NCBI GenBank assembly: GCA_022573815.1
Contig: JACZTG010000003.1
Span: forward strand, 62,001 to 126,000
Reading direction: 5' to 3'
From: Candidatus Neomarinimicrobiota bacterium
GTDB lineage: Bacteria; Fidelibacterota; SORT01
DNA length: 64,000 nt
Each line of letters starts with the position of its first letter. Position 1 is the first letter of the stretch. Under the pieces are notes generated by a model. The model did not search any database and had not been told where the DNA came from. It saw only the letters and a list, made by a program, of their open reading frames with translations. Position numbers and translations under genes: made by a program. Of the stretch, positions 28,153 through 36,371 are shown piece after piece.

Positions 28153-28472
28153 TGCAAAATCTATCAGACGAAGAAAGAAAAGATATTGATGAACTCGTAA
28201 GTAGTCTCAAGCCTGTCAACGTTGAAGAAGAGCAGGCAACAATTATGCCGATAGACGGGTCCAACGGGAGCACATCTTCCAATGTTGTCGAAACGGATAA
28301 GAACGAAGATAATGTTGATGATTTCGAAAAAGAGACTGAAGTTACTACAGCTGATTTATTGAAGGTCGTTTCACTCCAAAATGATCGTCTTGGACTCTTA
28401 AATAAGAAAGTTGATGTATTGACTCGCCTGGTAGAGTTGATTCTCAGGGCTAACTTAGAGGATGTGGAATAG
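28149..28472 (+). CDS. Small acidic coiled-coil protein, unknown function
   Basis: A 107-residue protein I do not recognise. It has an N-terminal helix rich in Asp/Glu/Lys (SDEERKDIDELVSSLK), a low-complexity acidic linker (about 25-65, many Asp, Glu, Ser, Asn) and a C-terminal leucine-rich amphipathic helix (about 68-103, DLLKVVSLQNDRLGLLNKKV onward) likely to form a coiled coil. No membrane segment. It overlaps the preceding membrane-protein gene by four bases and the following ATPase gene by one, so the three are almost certainly made together; a linker or adaptor role is inference. Confidence 0.72.
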   Translation: MMQNLSDEERKDIDELVSSLKPVNVEEEQATIMPIDGSNGSTSSNVVETDKNEDNVDDFEKETEVTTADLLKVVSLQNDRLGLLNKKVDVLTRLVELILRANLEDVE

Positions 28473-29449
28473 TGGCTCGATCTGAAATATGGGCAATTGG
28501 CGGCGGAAAAGGTGGAGTCGGCAAAACAATGCTTGCGGCAAATATTGCTGTCGGATTGGCTAAATTCGGCAAAAGCGTCATAGTAGTTGATACTGATCTC
28601 GGGGGAGCGAATCTACATTCCTATCTCGGCATTGGAGCTCCTGAAATGACAATCTACGATTTCTTTTTAAGGAGGGTATCAACGCTTGACGAACTTTTGA
28701 TAGATACCGCTGTTAAAGGATTAAAAATTCTGCCGGGAAGTAATGAAATTGTCGGAATGGCCAACCCGAGGTATTTCACAAAACTTAAATTCATGCGACA
28801 TATTCAGCAGCTTGATGCGGATTACATCCTCTTAGATGTGGGAGCAGGAACCGCATATAACACACTTGACCTTTTCGGAATGGCGAATATGGGCATAATT
28901 GTCACTATTCCGGAAAAACCGGCAATCGAATCTGCTTATGGATTTATTAAGGCGTCAATTTACAGAAAGCTGTTAACCACATTTCAGAAGCGGGTTAAAT
29001 TGCACGATCTTATCGACCAAGCGCGGAATCCCAGAAACGAAGCGGGAATCCGAACGGTTCACGACCTGATTAGGGTAGCAAAAGAAACAGATCCTGAGTT
29101 TGAGAGAGAAATTAAATCAGCGCTAAAATCTATTGACTTGAGAATAATAATTAACTTTGTTCAAAACAAACATGAATCCTTGATAGGCAAAAAAATGGTG
29201 GATTTAACTAAAAAATATCTGTCCATTGACGCTGAATATGTCGGCTCAGTCCCGTTCAGCAACAAGGTAAGGGAGTCGCTGGCAAATCAAACGACGCTTA
29301 TGATGGAAGATGGTGAGGATGAAGCCTCAGCAGCTCTGGTATATGCGACCCGTCTGCTGATAGCGAGCAACTCAGGTTCAGAAAACGTCAGCGAGGCACC
29401 TAAAGAAAATAATGTTGCTATGACTTCTGTTGAGTCAGAAGAAGATTAA
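28472..29449 (+). CDS. MinD/ParA-family ATPase (FlhG-like)
   Basis: A 325-residue deviant-Walker ATPase. GGGKGGVGKT (residues 10-19) carries the signature lysine of the MinD/ParA/FlhG group; DTDLGGANLHSYLG (near 40-53) is the switch I/Walker A' region, YILLDVGAG (near 118) the Walker B region. Unlike MinD it lacks an obvious C-terminal amphipathic membrane helix and ends in an acidic tail. It is not next to a parB, minC/E, flagellar or capsule gene. Start GTG at 28472 shares a base with the preceding stop. Such ATPases position complexes in the cell; the partner here is probably the adjacent membrane protein (inference). Confidence 0.88.
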   Translation: MARSEIWAIGGGKGGVGKTMLAANIAVGLAKFGKSVIVVDTDLGGANLHSYLGIGAPEMTIYDFFLRRVSTLDELLIDTAVKGLKILPGSNEIVGMANPRYFTKLKFMRHIQQLDADYILLDVGAGTAYNTLDLFGMANMGIIVTIPEKPAIESAYGFIKASIYRKLLTTFQKRVKLHDLIDQARNPRNEAGIRTVHDLIRVAKETDPEFEREIKSALKSIDLRIIINFVQNKHESLIGKKMVDLTKKYLSIDAEYVGSVPFSNKVRESLANQTTLMMEDGEDEASAALVYATRLLIASNSGSENVSEAPKENNVAMTSVESEED

Positions 29450-29504
29450 GATTTCAATTTATTGTAATAAACTTCACATCTATTCCTGTGAGAGAATCTT
29501 ATGC

Positions 29505-29512
29505 TACTTTTG
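29505..29512 (+). promoter_or_regulatory. Possible -10 element for the methylmalonyl-CoA mutase gene
   Basis: TACTTTTG at 29505-29512 fits the TAnnTTTG form seen at other promoters in this window and lies about 55 bases before the mutase start, in a 115-base gap. The -35 region (TTCCTG near 29483) is a weak match, so the call rests mainly on position and motif. Confidence 0.25.
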
Positions 29513-29564
29513 AATCATGAACACCCGGAATTGATATTACGGTTTTATAAATCTGAAAGGCAAA

Positions 29565-31235
29565 ATGATGAGCGAAGATAAAAAGAAACTTTTCGAAGAG
29601 GCGAAGAAACGGTGGGAAGAAGCCTATTCAAATGCCAATCTACGCGATGCTGATTTTGAGACGATGTCGGGAATTCCACTTGATCCTCTTTATATTCCGG
29701 ACGGAAATATTCCCGATGATTATATGGAAAAAATCGGATTCCCCGGTGAATATCCGTACACGCGGGGAGTTCACCCGTCTATGTATCGGAGTCGGATTTG
29801 GACAATGCGGATGTTTGCAGGCTTTGGTTCGGCAAAAGACACTAACGAACGTTTTAAATTTTTACTTGAAAAAGGTATAACCGGTCTCTCCATAGCTTTC
29901 GATATGCCTACTTTGATGGGATACGATCCCGATGCTGGAATATCTAAAGGTGAAGTGGGTCGTTGCGGCGTATCCATCGCTTCACTTGCAGATATGGAAG
30001 TGTTATTTGACGGGATTCCACTTGACGAAGTAAGCGTTTCAATGACCATTAACGGCCCTGCTATTGTACTATTGGCTTATTATATGATAGTAGCGGAAAA
30101 ACAGGGAGTTCCTTTTGAAAAGCTCCAGGGTACTCTTCAGAATGATATTCTAAAAGAATATATAGCGCAAAAAGAATATATCTTTCCGCCCCGTCCATCG
30201 GTACGGATAATTACAGATATGATGAAGTATTGTACTGAGAAAATGCCGAAATATAATACGATAAGTATCAGCGGCTACCATATTCGCGAAGCCGGTTCGA
30301 CGGCGGCTCAGGAATTGGCGTTTACGATCGCCAACGGATTCGCTTATGCTGACGCCGCTATAGAGAACGGTATGGATATAGATGATTTTGCGCCGCGATT
30401 GAGCTTCTTTTTCAATTCTCACAGCGATTTTTTTGAGGAAATAGCCAAGTACAGAGCAGCCCGCAGAATATGGGCGAGGCATATGAAAGAACGGTATGGC
30501 GCTAAAAAGGAGCGATCATTGCTTATGAGATTTCATACGCAGACAGCGGGTGTCAGCCTGACCGCACAGCAGCCGGAACTGAATATAGCTCGAGTAGCAT
30601 TGCAAGCGCTTGCAGGTGTGCTTGGCGGCACACAGAGCCTGCACACGAATTCGATGGACGAAACTCTTGCGCTTCCATCAGCAAAAGCCGCCGCAATCGC
30701 TCTGCGGACTCAACAAGTAATCGCATATGAATCAGGAGTGGCTAATACAATTGATCCTCTTGCGGGTTCGTATTTCGTGGAAGCTCTCACGGACAGATTA
30801 GAGAAAGAAGCAGAAGGATATTTTGAACGTATAGATCAGTTGGGTGGCGTTATACCCGCCATCGAAGAGGGCTTTTTTCAAAAGGAGATAGCCCGTTCAG
30901 CTTACGAGTTCCAGAAAAAACTGGAAACAAAAGACAGGATTATGGTTGGAGTAAACGATTTCGTAAATGAAGACGATGAAGTGAATATCCCGTTATTAGA
31001 AATAATGCGCAACACGGAAGATGATCAGAATACATCCGTAAATGAACTTAGGAATAAAAGAGATAATGGCAAAGTTACCGAGGCGCTGAATAATTTACGA
31101 GCCGCATCGGATAGCGAAGATGATAACATAATGCCATTTGTCCTTGAAGCCACACGATCTTACGCTACCTTGGGGGAAATAATAGAATCAATGAAAGAAT
31201 CACTGGGTGTCTATAGAGAACCTGCGATTTTTTAA
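29565..31235 (+). CDS. Methylmalonyl-CoA mutase, large (catalytic) subunit without B12 domain
   Basis: Isomerises methylmalonyl-CoA and succinyl-CoA in propionate metabolism. The 556-residue chain covers the substrate-binding TIM barrel: [34 protein letters not shown] near 65-100, [17 protein letters not shown] near 108, [10 protein letters not shown] near 158, [18 protein letters not shown] near 322 and [14 protein letters not shown] near 350. It ends where single-chain enzymes would continue into the cobalamin-binding domain (DxHxxG), so a separate small subunit is expected; none is in this window. Two ATGs are adjacent; GAAAGG precedes them. cobO at 11.0 kb could supply adenosylcobalamin. 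Confidence 0.93.
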   Translation: MMSEDKKKLFEEAKKRWEEAYSNANLRDADFETMSGIPLDPLYIPDGNIPDDYMEKIGFPGEYPYTRGVHPSMYRSRIWTMRMFAGFGSAKDTNERFKFLLEKGITGLSIAFDMPTLMGYDPDAGISKGEVGRCGVSIASLADMEVLFDGIPLDEVSVSMTINGPAIVLLAYYMIVAEKQGVPFEKLQGTLQNDILKEYIAQKEYIFPPRPSVRIITDMMKYCTEKMPKYNTISISGYHIREAGSTAAQELAFTIANGFAYADAAIENGMDIDDFAPRLSFFFNSHSDFFEEIAKYRAARRIWARHMKERYGAKKERSLLMRFHTQTAGVSLTAQQPELNIARVALQALAGVLGGTQSLHTNSMDETLALPSAKAAAIALRTQQVIAYESGVANTIDPLAGSYFVEALTDRLEKEAEGYFERIDQLGGVIPAIEEGFFQKEIARSAYEFQKKLETKDRIMVGVNDFVNEDDEVNIPLLEIMRNTEDDQNTSVNELRNKRDNGKVTEALNNLRAASDSEDDNIMPFVLEATRSYATLGEIIESMKESLGVYREPAIF

Positions 31236-31277
31236 TCGATATATGCTGTCTGAACTATCAATCTGAAAGAAAATTCA

Positions 31278-32450
31278 ATGGGAAAATACATAAAAAAAGA
31301 AATTCTCGAAATTTATGGAAAAAATGAACCGCTTACTATCGGTGTAGAAGAAGAATATCAGTTATGCGATCCCGACAGCGGCGATCTTGTCTCAAGAGTA
31401 GATGATCTAATGGAAGCTGCGGACTCTAAATTAAGGGGGCAATTTTCATATGAGTTACTGCTTTCCGTTTTGGAACTGAGAACAGGTATAAACCGCACAG
31501 TAGATGAGACAGTGGAAGCTATAGCAGAGATGAGGAGAAAAACTGCTGAACTTGCATCACGGTTCGGAATAGTTCTCGGCTTGAGCGGAGCTCATCCCTA
31601 TGCGAAATGGCAGGAACAAAAGTTTGTGGCAACGGAGGATTACCAATGGGTAATGAATCAACTTCAGTACCTGGCGAAAAGGAATATTACTTTTGGTCTT
31701 CATATCCATATTGGGCTTGACGACCCGAACAAAGCCGTCCGCGTAAGCAACGGTTTGCGTAGATGGATAGCGCCTTTAATGGCGATTTCCGCAAATTCTC
31801 CATTTTTTGACGGCGTTCGAACGGGAATGATGTCATCCCGCACCGTACAGTTCGGTACGTTTCCTCGGACGGGTTTGCCGCCGCATCTTGAAGGTTTCGA
31901 AGAATACGAAACGCTGGTGAATAAGCTGATAGAAGCAGGAAGTATAACCAAGGCGCGTCAGATCTGGTGGAAAGTTCGTCCTCATCTTACTTTCGGAACG
32001 GTAGAACTCAGGATGTTTGATGTTCATGCTTCCTTAAAACGAACGGGAGCTTTTATCGCATTATCCCAGGCTCTTGTGTGTCAGTTAGTCGAAGAATTCG
32101 AAAAAGGCAAACTCGAAAGACCTGTAAATGATCTCTACCTGTTAGACGGATATTGGAAGGCTCGAAGGTTCGGGCTTGACTGCGACATCATTTGCCCGTA
32201 TGACGGCGCTATCAGATCAATGAGGGACGAAGTAAGGAAAATGATAGATACCGCAATGCCCTATGCGAAAAAACTTGGTACGTCTCACTGGCTTGAAGAG
32301 ATAAATATAATAATCGAAGAGGGAAGCGGAGCCGAAGATATGCTTAAGTTATGGAGCGAAGTCGGAGAGGATTTGGTTGAAATGCAAAAACGTCTAATTG
32401 ATTCGGTGGAATACGAAGTTGAAGAAAAATCTCTGGTTGCGGAAGAGTAA
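31278..32450 (+). CDS. Carboxylate-amine ligase, GCS2/YbdK family
   Basis: A 390-residue ATP-grasp-fold ligase of the glutamate-cysteine ligase type 2 family. Family motifs: LTIGVEEEYQL near 18, HIHIGLDDPNKAVRV near 140, NSPFFDGVRTGMMSSR near 175, and WWKVRPHLTFGTVELRMFDV near 232. Members ligate an amino acid to a carboxylate, but most YbdK-type proteins have weak or unknown activity, and no glutathione synthetase gene lies nearby. It follows the mutase by 42 bases in the same direction. The exact substrate cannot be inferred. Confidence 0.85.
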   Translation: MGKYIKKEILEIYGKNEPLTIGVEEEYQLCDPDSGDLVSRVDDLMEAADSKLRGQFSYELLLSVLELRTGINRTVDETVEAIAEMRRKTAELASRFGIVLGLSGAHPYAKWQEQKFVATEDYQWVMNQLQYLAKRNITFGLHIHIGLDDPNKAVRVSNGLRRWIAPLMAISANSPFFDGVRTGMMSSRTVQFGTFPRTGLPPHLEGFEEYETLVNKLIEAGSITKARQIWWKVRPHLTFGTVELRMFDVHASLKRTGAFIALSQALVCQLVEEFEKGKLERPVNDLYLLDGYWKARRFGLDCDIICPYDGAIRSMRDEVRKMIDTAMPYAKKLGTSHWLEEINIIIEEGSGAEDMLKLWSEVGEDLVEMQKRLIDSVEYEVEEKSLVAEE

Positions 32451-32477
32451 ATAATAGCTTGTGGGATTCGATTTCGA

Positions 32478-32507
32478 TTGACAAGAAGCCGATTGCACGT
32501 ATATATT
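32478..32507 (+). promoter_or_regulatory. Promoter of the cytochrome c maturation operon
   Basis: A perfect TTGACA (32478-32483) is followed after 18 bases by TATATT (32502-32507) and then TG, so the -10 region reads TATATTTG, the same as at the pyruvate:ferredoxin oxidoreductase promoter. The leader to the ccmE start would be about 40 bases and contains the strong ribosome binding site GGAGGGG. Confidence 0.65.
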
Positions 32508-32554
32508 TGAAGTAATGAAAAACAGGAATTTAAGAAGAATGAAAGGAGGGGAAA

Positions 32555-32974
32555 GTGCCTAAAAAATTTGTAATAGGAATATCAATTATCGTATTAGGCA
32601 TAGGTTATTTTATGGTATCGGGAGTAAGTAAAGGCTCTTCATACTACGTAACAGTTCAAGAATTATCCGAGAGTGGAGATAAGCTTATAGGAGACCGTCT
32701 CCGAATGGGCGGTGTGGTCTTAGAAGGTTCTATCGTTACTGACGTGAGAAAACTTGATGTTAATTTCAAAATCCACCAGGATGAGCACGTGATAGATGTA
32801 TTTTATAGCGGGATAACGCCCGATATGTTTCGTGACGGTTCTGATGTTATTCTTGAAGGCAACTTTACCGAGGATGGCTTATTTGTCGCTGATGTGCTGA
32901 TGGCGAAATGTCCGTCAAAATATGAATCTTCCGAATATCAAACTGAGGAAGCTACTCCAAGCGAAGCATCCTGA
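32555..32974 (+). CDS. ccmE: Cytochrome c maturation protein CcmE, Cys-type variant
   Basis: Periplasmic haem chaperone tethered by one N-terminal membrane helix (residues ~5-22), followed by an OB-fold beta domain (139 residues in all). In classical CcmE the haem is held covalently by His in HxxxY; here the corresponding site is C119-P-S-K-Y123, in the context LFVADVLMAKCPSKYE. This CxxxY form is known from archaea and some bacteria, where it goes with a variant System I that lacks CcmH. Start GTG at 32555 follows GGAGGGG (32545-32551). It heads ccmE-A-B-C-D. Confidence 0.92.
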   Translation: MPKKFVIGISIIVLGIGYFMVSGVSKGSSYYVTVQELSESGDKLIGDRLRMGGVVLEGSIVTDVRKLDVNFKIHQDEHVIDVFYSGITPDMFRDGSDVILEGNFTEDGLFVADVLMAKCPSKYESSEYQTEEATPSEAS

Positions 32975-33016
32975 TAGATTCGTAATCTAAAACCTATCGA
33001 TGTTAAAACTGATTCG

Positions 33017-33730
33017 ATGAGCTACTTTCAAGTCCGGGAGCTGTGTAAAGATTTCGGATATTTGAAAGCTGTAAACAACGTCAGTTTTGAAATAAATAAT
33101 AGCGAGACAATAGCCATATTCGGCGGAAATGGCGCAGGTAAGACCACTCTCATCAAAATAATCGCCACGCTATTATCTCCGACATCAGGCAGTATTTTCC
33201 TGAATGATGTTGAAATAAAGCATAATTCGGAAGAGATGAGAACTAATTTAGGACTTATTTCACATTCCCTTTTTCTTTACTCAGAGCTTAATGCGATAGA
33301 AAATCTACGTTACTTCGGAAAATTATACAGAGTAAACAATCTCGATGAACGCATAAATGAATTGCTCACGGAATTCGGACTCCTCCCGAGGATGTATGAT
33401 TCGGTGAGAACTTACTCCCGAGGTATGTTGCAAAGGCTTTCAATAGCCCGCGCCCTGATACATAATCCGAAATTATTGCTGTTGGATGAGCCTTTTACAG
33501 GTCTCGACAGGTCTGCGGCAGAAACTCTTTTGCGGCATATGGAATCGCATCGGAATAGCGGCAGATCAATATTGCTTGTGACGCATAATCTTGAAAGAGG
33601 ATATAATGCGGCAGATAAATTAGCGATTATGTCCAATGGACGGTTTGTTTGGGAATCCGAATCAGGAAATATCTCTTTAGACGATTTTAAACAAACATAC
33701 ACTGAAAAAGCGGTGGAGGTAATTGGTTGA
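33017..33730 (+). CDS. ccmA: Haem exporter ATP-binding protein CcmA
   Basis: ABC-transporter ATPase of 237 residues that works with CcmB and CcmC to release holo-CcmE. It contains Walker A GGNGAGKTTL near 37, the signature YSRGMLQRLSIARAL near 137, Walker B LLLLDEPFTGLD near 156 and the switch His in LVTHN. On sequence alone it could be another drug/polysaccharide-type ATPase, but position between ccmE and ccmB settles it. Its stop overlaps the ccmB TTG start by four bases (TTGA). Confidence 0.92.
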   Translation: MSYFQVRELCKDFGYLKAVNNVSFEINNSETIAIFGGNGAGKTTLIKIIATLLSPTSGSIFLNDVEIKHNSEEMRTNLGLISHSLFLYSELNAIENLRYFGKLYRVNNLDERINELLTEFGLLPRMYDSVRTYSRGMLQRLSIARALIHNPKLLLLDEPFTGLDRSAAETLLRHMESHRNSGRSILLVTHNLERGYNAADKLAIMSNGRFVWESESGNISLDDFKQTYTEKAVEVIG

Positions 33731-34404
33731 AACATATCTCGCATCTCGCTACATTACTGTGGAAAGATTTATTGATAGAATTGAAATCACGCGAGACTAT
33801 AATTTCGATGTTCCTTTTCTCGGTTATCGTGATTTTAATATTCAATTTTGCGTTTGAGGGCGATACAAAAACTATAACTAAACTAAGTCCCGGACTCATG
33901 TGGACCACATTTCTGTTTTTTGGCGTCTTGGGATTGAATCGATCATTCACTTTAGAAAAAGAGAATAACAGTTTACAGGGAACTCTTTTGGCTCCTGTGG
34001 ACAGGAGCGTTATATACCTGAGCAAATTCATCAGCAACTTAATTTTTGTACTTATCGTGGAACTCGTTTCCCTGCCGCTGTTTGCCATTTTTCTCAATGT
34101 GAACTTATTTGCGCACTTCAATAATCTCTGGCCCATATTGCTTTTGGGAACTATAGGGTTTATTTCAGTAGGAACGTTGTTCGGCGCAATTTCTGTAAAC
34201 ACTAAGATGAGAGAAGTTATGCTCCCATTGCTGTTATTTCCGATAAGTACACCCGCATTTATAGCCTCAGCCAAATGTACGTCGGCAATACTAAGGGACA
34301 GACCGCTTGAAACATATTCAAACTGGCTGGGGATTTTAATTCTTTTTGACGTGGTGTTTTTTGTAACTTCATTTCTTATATTTGAATTTGTTGTTGAAGA
34401 ATAG
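33727..34404 (+). CDS. ccmB: Haem exporter permease CcmB
   Basis: Integral membrane partner of CcmA, 225 residues with six predicted helices. Family features include the N-terminal LLWKDLLIELKSRETIISMFLFSVIVILIF stretch and the LFFGVLGLNRSF and LEKENNSLQGTLLAPVDRSVIYLSKFISN segment near 75-105, which is characteristic of CcmB. The start is TTG at 33727 overlapping the ccmA stop. Confidence 0.92.
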   Translation: MKHISHLATLLWKDLLIELKSRETIISMFLFSVIVILIFNFAFEGDTKTITKLSPGLMWTTFLFFGVLGLNRSFTLEKENNSLQGTLLAPVDRSVIYLSKFISNLIFVLIVELVSLPLFAIFLNVNLFAHFNNLWPILLLGTIGFISVGTLFGAISVNTKMREVMLPLLLFPISTPAFIASAKCTSAILRDRPLETYSNWLGILILFDVVFFVTSFLIFEFVVEE

Positions 34405-34415
34405 GATGAGTCTAA

Positions 34416-35093
34416 ATGAAAAATAATTCATATGGTTTTGTAGATTTCATAGGGTTAGTTGCCCTTATGATGATTTTCATAGCGCTGGTATTGGTATTTG
34501 GATATGCGCCTATGGAAAAAACGATGGGTATGGCACAAAAAATATTTTACTTTCATGTGCCTTCGGCATTTATGGCATTCGCTTCATTCGCAGTAGTATT
34601 TGTTGCCAGCATTCTATATCTGAAAAGTAAAAACGATAAGTATGACAGAGTAGCATCCTCTGCTGCTGAAGTCGGAACTCTTTTTGCTCTTATAGTTTTG
34701 CTTACAGGTCCTATTTGGGCACGTTCAGCATGGGGCGTGTGGTGGACATGGGAACCGCGACTGACTACTACCTTGATTTTATTCCTGATATTTATCGGAT
34801 ATCTAATGCTGAGGAATTACGGAGCAATCGGCGAGCAGATGAAGAAATATTCTGCCGTGGTGGGCATTGTCGGATTTCTTGACGTGCCGATAGTATATAC
34901 ATCCATCAACTGGTGGTCGCCGGAGGCAACTGCGCACCCGCAAAGCCTTGAATTGGAAGCGAGTATGAAATTTGCGCTGACGTTTTCGTTCGTAACATTT
35001 TCGATATTATTATTATTCCTTATTCTTAAAAGAATAGATCTTGAACGATTAAGGAATAAATTGGAAGCCAAAAAAGCTAATTATCTTAGGTAA
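34416..35093 (+). CDS. ccmC: Cytochrome c maturation protein CcmC
   Basis: Haem-handling membrane protein of 225 residues that loads haem onto CcmE. Six helices are visible; the tryptophan-rich periplasmic motif AWGVWWTWEPRLTT near 108-121 binds haem together with flanking His (KIFYFHVPSAF near 42 and the later region near 170). It is shorter than CcmF, which has the same motif, and sits in the expected position after ccmB. Confidence 0.95.
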   Translation: MKNNSYGFVDFIGLVALMMIFIALVLVFGYAPMEKTMGMAQKIFYFHVPSAFMAFASFAVVFVASILYLKSKNDKYDRVASSAAEVGTLFALIVLLTGPIWARSAWGVWWTWEPRLTTTLILFLIFIGYLMLRNYGAIGEQMKKYSAVVGIVGFLDVPIVYTSINWWSPEATAHPQSLELEASMKFALTFSFVTFSILLLFLILKRIDLERLRNKLEAKKANYLR

Positions 35094-35105
35094 GGGGATT
35101 TTTCA

Positions 35106-35306
35106 ATGGACCTATTCAAGAGTTTACCATATGCCATCGCAGCCTATGTAGTCATTGCCGTAGTGTTAACAACTTATTTTGGTTCTCTCCTCTGGCGAAC
35201 AGGAAAAGTTCAGAAAGAAATTGATCATCTTGAAGGAATCGCTTCGCAGGGCGACTCCAAGAGAGACCTGAGCATTGAGAATAGAGAGAAGGGAATTGAT
35301 GAGTAA
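35106..35306 (+). CDS. ccmD: CcmD-like small membrane protein
   Basis: A 66-residue protein with one membrane helix (about residues 9-29, YAIAAYVVIAVVLTTYFGSL) and a charged cytoplasmic tail. Size, topology and position right after ccmC match CcmD, which helps release holo-CcmE from CcmABC; sequence similarity is inherently weak in this family. It overlaps the next gene by eight bases, with the following ATG at 35299. Confidence 0.75.
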   Translation: MDLFKSLPYAIAAYVVIAVVLTTYFGSLLWRTGKVQKEIDHLEGIASQGDSKRDLSIENREKGIDE

Positions 35307-36369
35307 AACCGTCATTCATATTATCGGAACCGGGACTATCGGCGAACCGCTTATAGGAATGTTGTTGGATTTTAAAGAGCCGCTCGGAGTGGATGAAATT
35401 ACCTTTCATAAGAATACTCCTCTGAGAGGTGACCGGTCAAAAGTTGTTGATCTTCTTCGGAGGGGAGCAAGACTGGCTGTTGGCAAGGATACAAAAAACG
35501 GATTTCTTGAGTTGGGTATCACCCCAACATATGAATCGGTAGAAGCTATAGATAATGCCACAGTGGTAATTGATTGTACGCCAAAGGGGATCGGTCATAA
35601 AAATAAAACCGAGTATTACAGCAAGTTTACACACAATACGAAAGGTTTTATTGCACAGGGAAGCGAGTTCGGTTTCGGCAAACCTTATGCGAGGGGAGTT
35701 AACGACGAAGCGCTAAACAGTGAAGAAGACCAATTCATACAAATTGTCAGCTGCAATACCCACAACATATCGTCACTTATCAATACGATAGCATATTATA
35801 ATAAAGACTATGATAATCTTGTTGAAGGTCAGTTTGTTTGCATCAGGCGCGCTAACGACATTAGCCAGGAATCCAATTTTATACCTGCGCCGGTTGTAGG
35901 AATACATTCAGATGAAAAGTACGGAACTCATCATGCGAAAGATTCAGCTTACCTTTTCAATACAATTGGGGTAAAGCCGAACATATTTTCTTCGGCTATG
36001 AAAGTAAATTCACAGTATATGCACATTCTTCATTTCAACATTAAGCTAAAGGAAGAGATCACATTAGAAGGTATATACGAAAGGCTTGCAGCTAATCCTC
36101 TTGTGGCAATGACGCATAAGCTCAGTACGAGCAAAGTATTTTCCTTCGGAAGAGATCACGGTCATTATGGTAGAATTCTTAATGAAACTGTAATTGCAAA
36201 ACCGACCCTTCACTTGAAAAACAAACACGAAGTCATTGGCTATAGTTTCACGCCTCAGGATGGGAATTCCCTGTTGAGCAGTATTTCCGCAGCGTTATGG
36301 TTTATTGACCACTCAACATATAATGATCGTCTTCAATGTCTCAAGGACCTATTCTTTGTAGAGGTATAA
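35299..36369 (+). CDS. Archaeal-type (type II) glyceraldehyde-3-phosphate dehydrogenase homologue
   Basis: A 356-residue protein resembling archaeal GAPDH, not the usual bacterial Gap. Visible matches: Rossmann loop IIGTGTIGEPL near 8-18, VVIDCTPKGIGHKNK near 89-103, the catalytic-Cys motif SCNT (C152; archaeal enzymes read SCNTTG), the RRA-D segment near 180 and a GTHH segment near 205. The residues after SCNT (HNIS) differ from the archaeal norm, so activity or substrate may have changed. I start it at ATG 35299 (ribosome site GAGAAGGGA at 35285-35293); a TTG 24 bases upstream lacks such support. It overlaps ccmD and is followed two bases later by a metallo-hydrolase gene. Confidence 0.78.
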   Translation: MSKTVIHIIGTGTIGEPLIGMLLDFKEPLGVDEITFHKNTPLRGDRSKVVDLLRRGARLAVGKDTKNGFLELGITPTYESVEAIDNATVVIDCTPKGIGHKNKTEYYSKFTHNTKGFIAQGSEFGFGKPYARGVNDEALNSEEDQFIQIVSCNTHNISSLINTIAYYNKDYDNLVEGQFVCIRRANDISQESNFIPAPVVGIHSDEKYGTHHAKDSAYLFNTIGVKPNIFSSAMKVNSQYMHILHFNIKLKEEITLEGIYERLAANPLVAMTHKLSTSKVFSFGRDHGHYGRILNETVIAKPTLHLKNKHEVIGYSFTPQDGNSLLSSISAALWFIDHSTYNDRLQCLKDLFFVEV

Positions 36370-36371
36370 GT

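Noticed and set aside
36336-36371. Upstream extension of the metallo-hydrolase from a TTG at 36336
   Set aside because: It would overlap the dehydrogenase gene by 34 bases without a ribosome site; ATG 36372 has GAGG at ideal distance and matches family N-termini.
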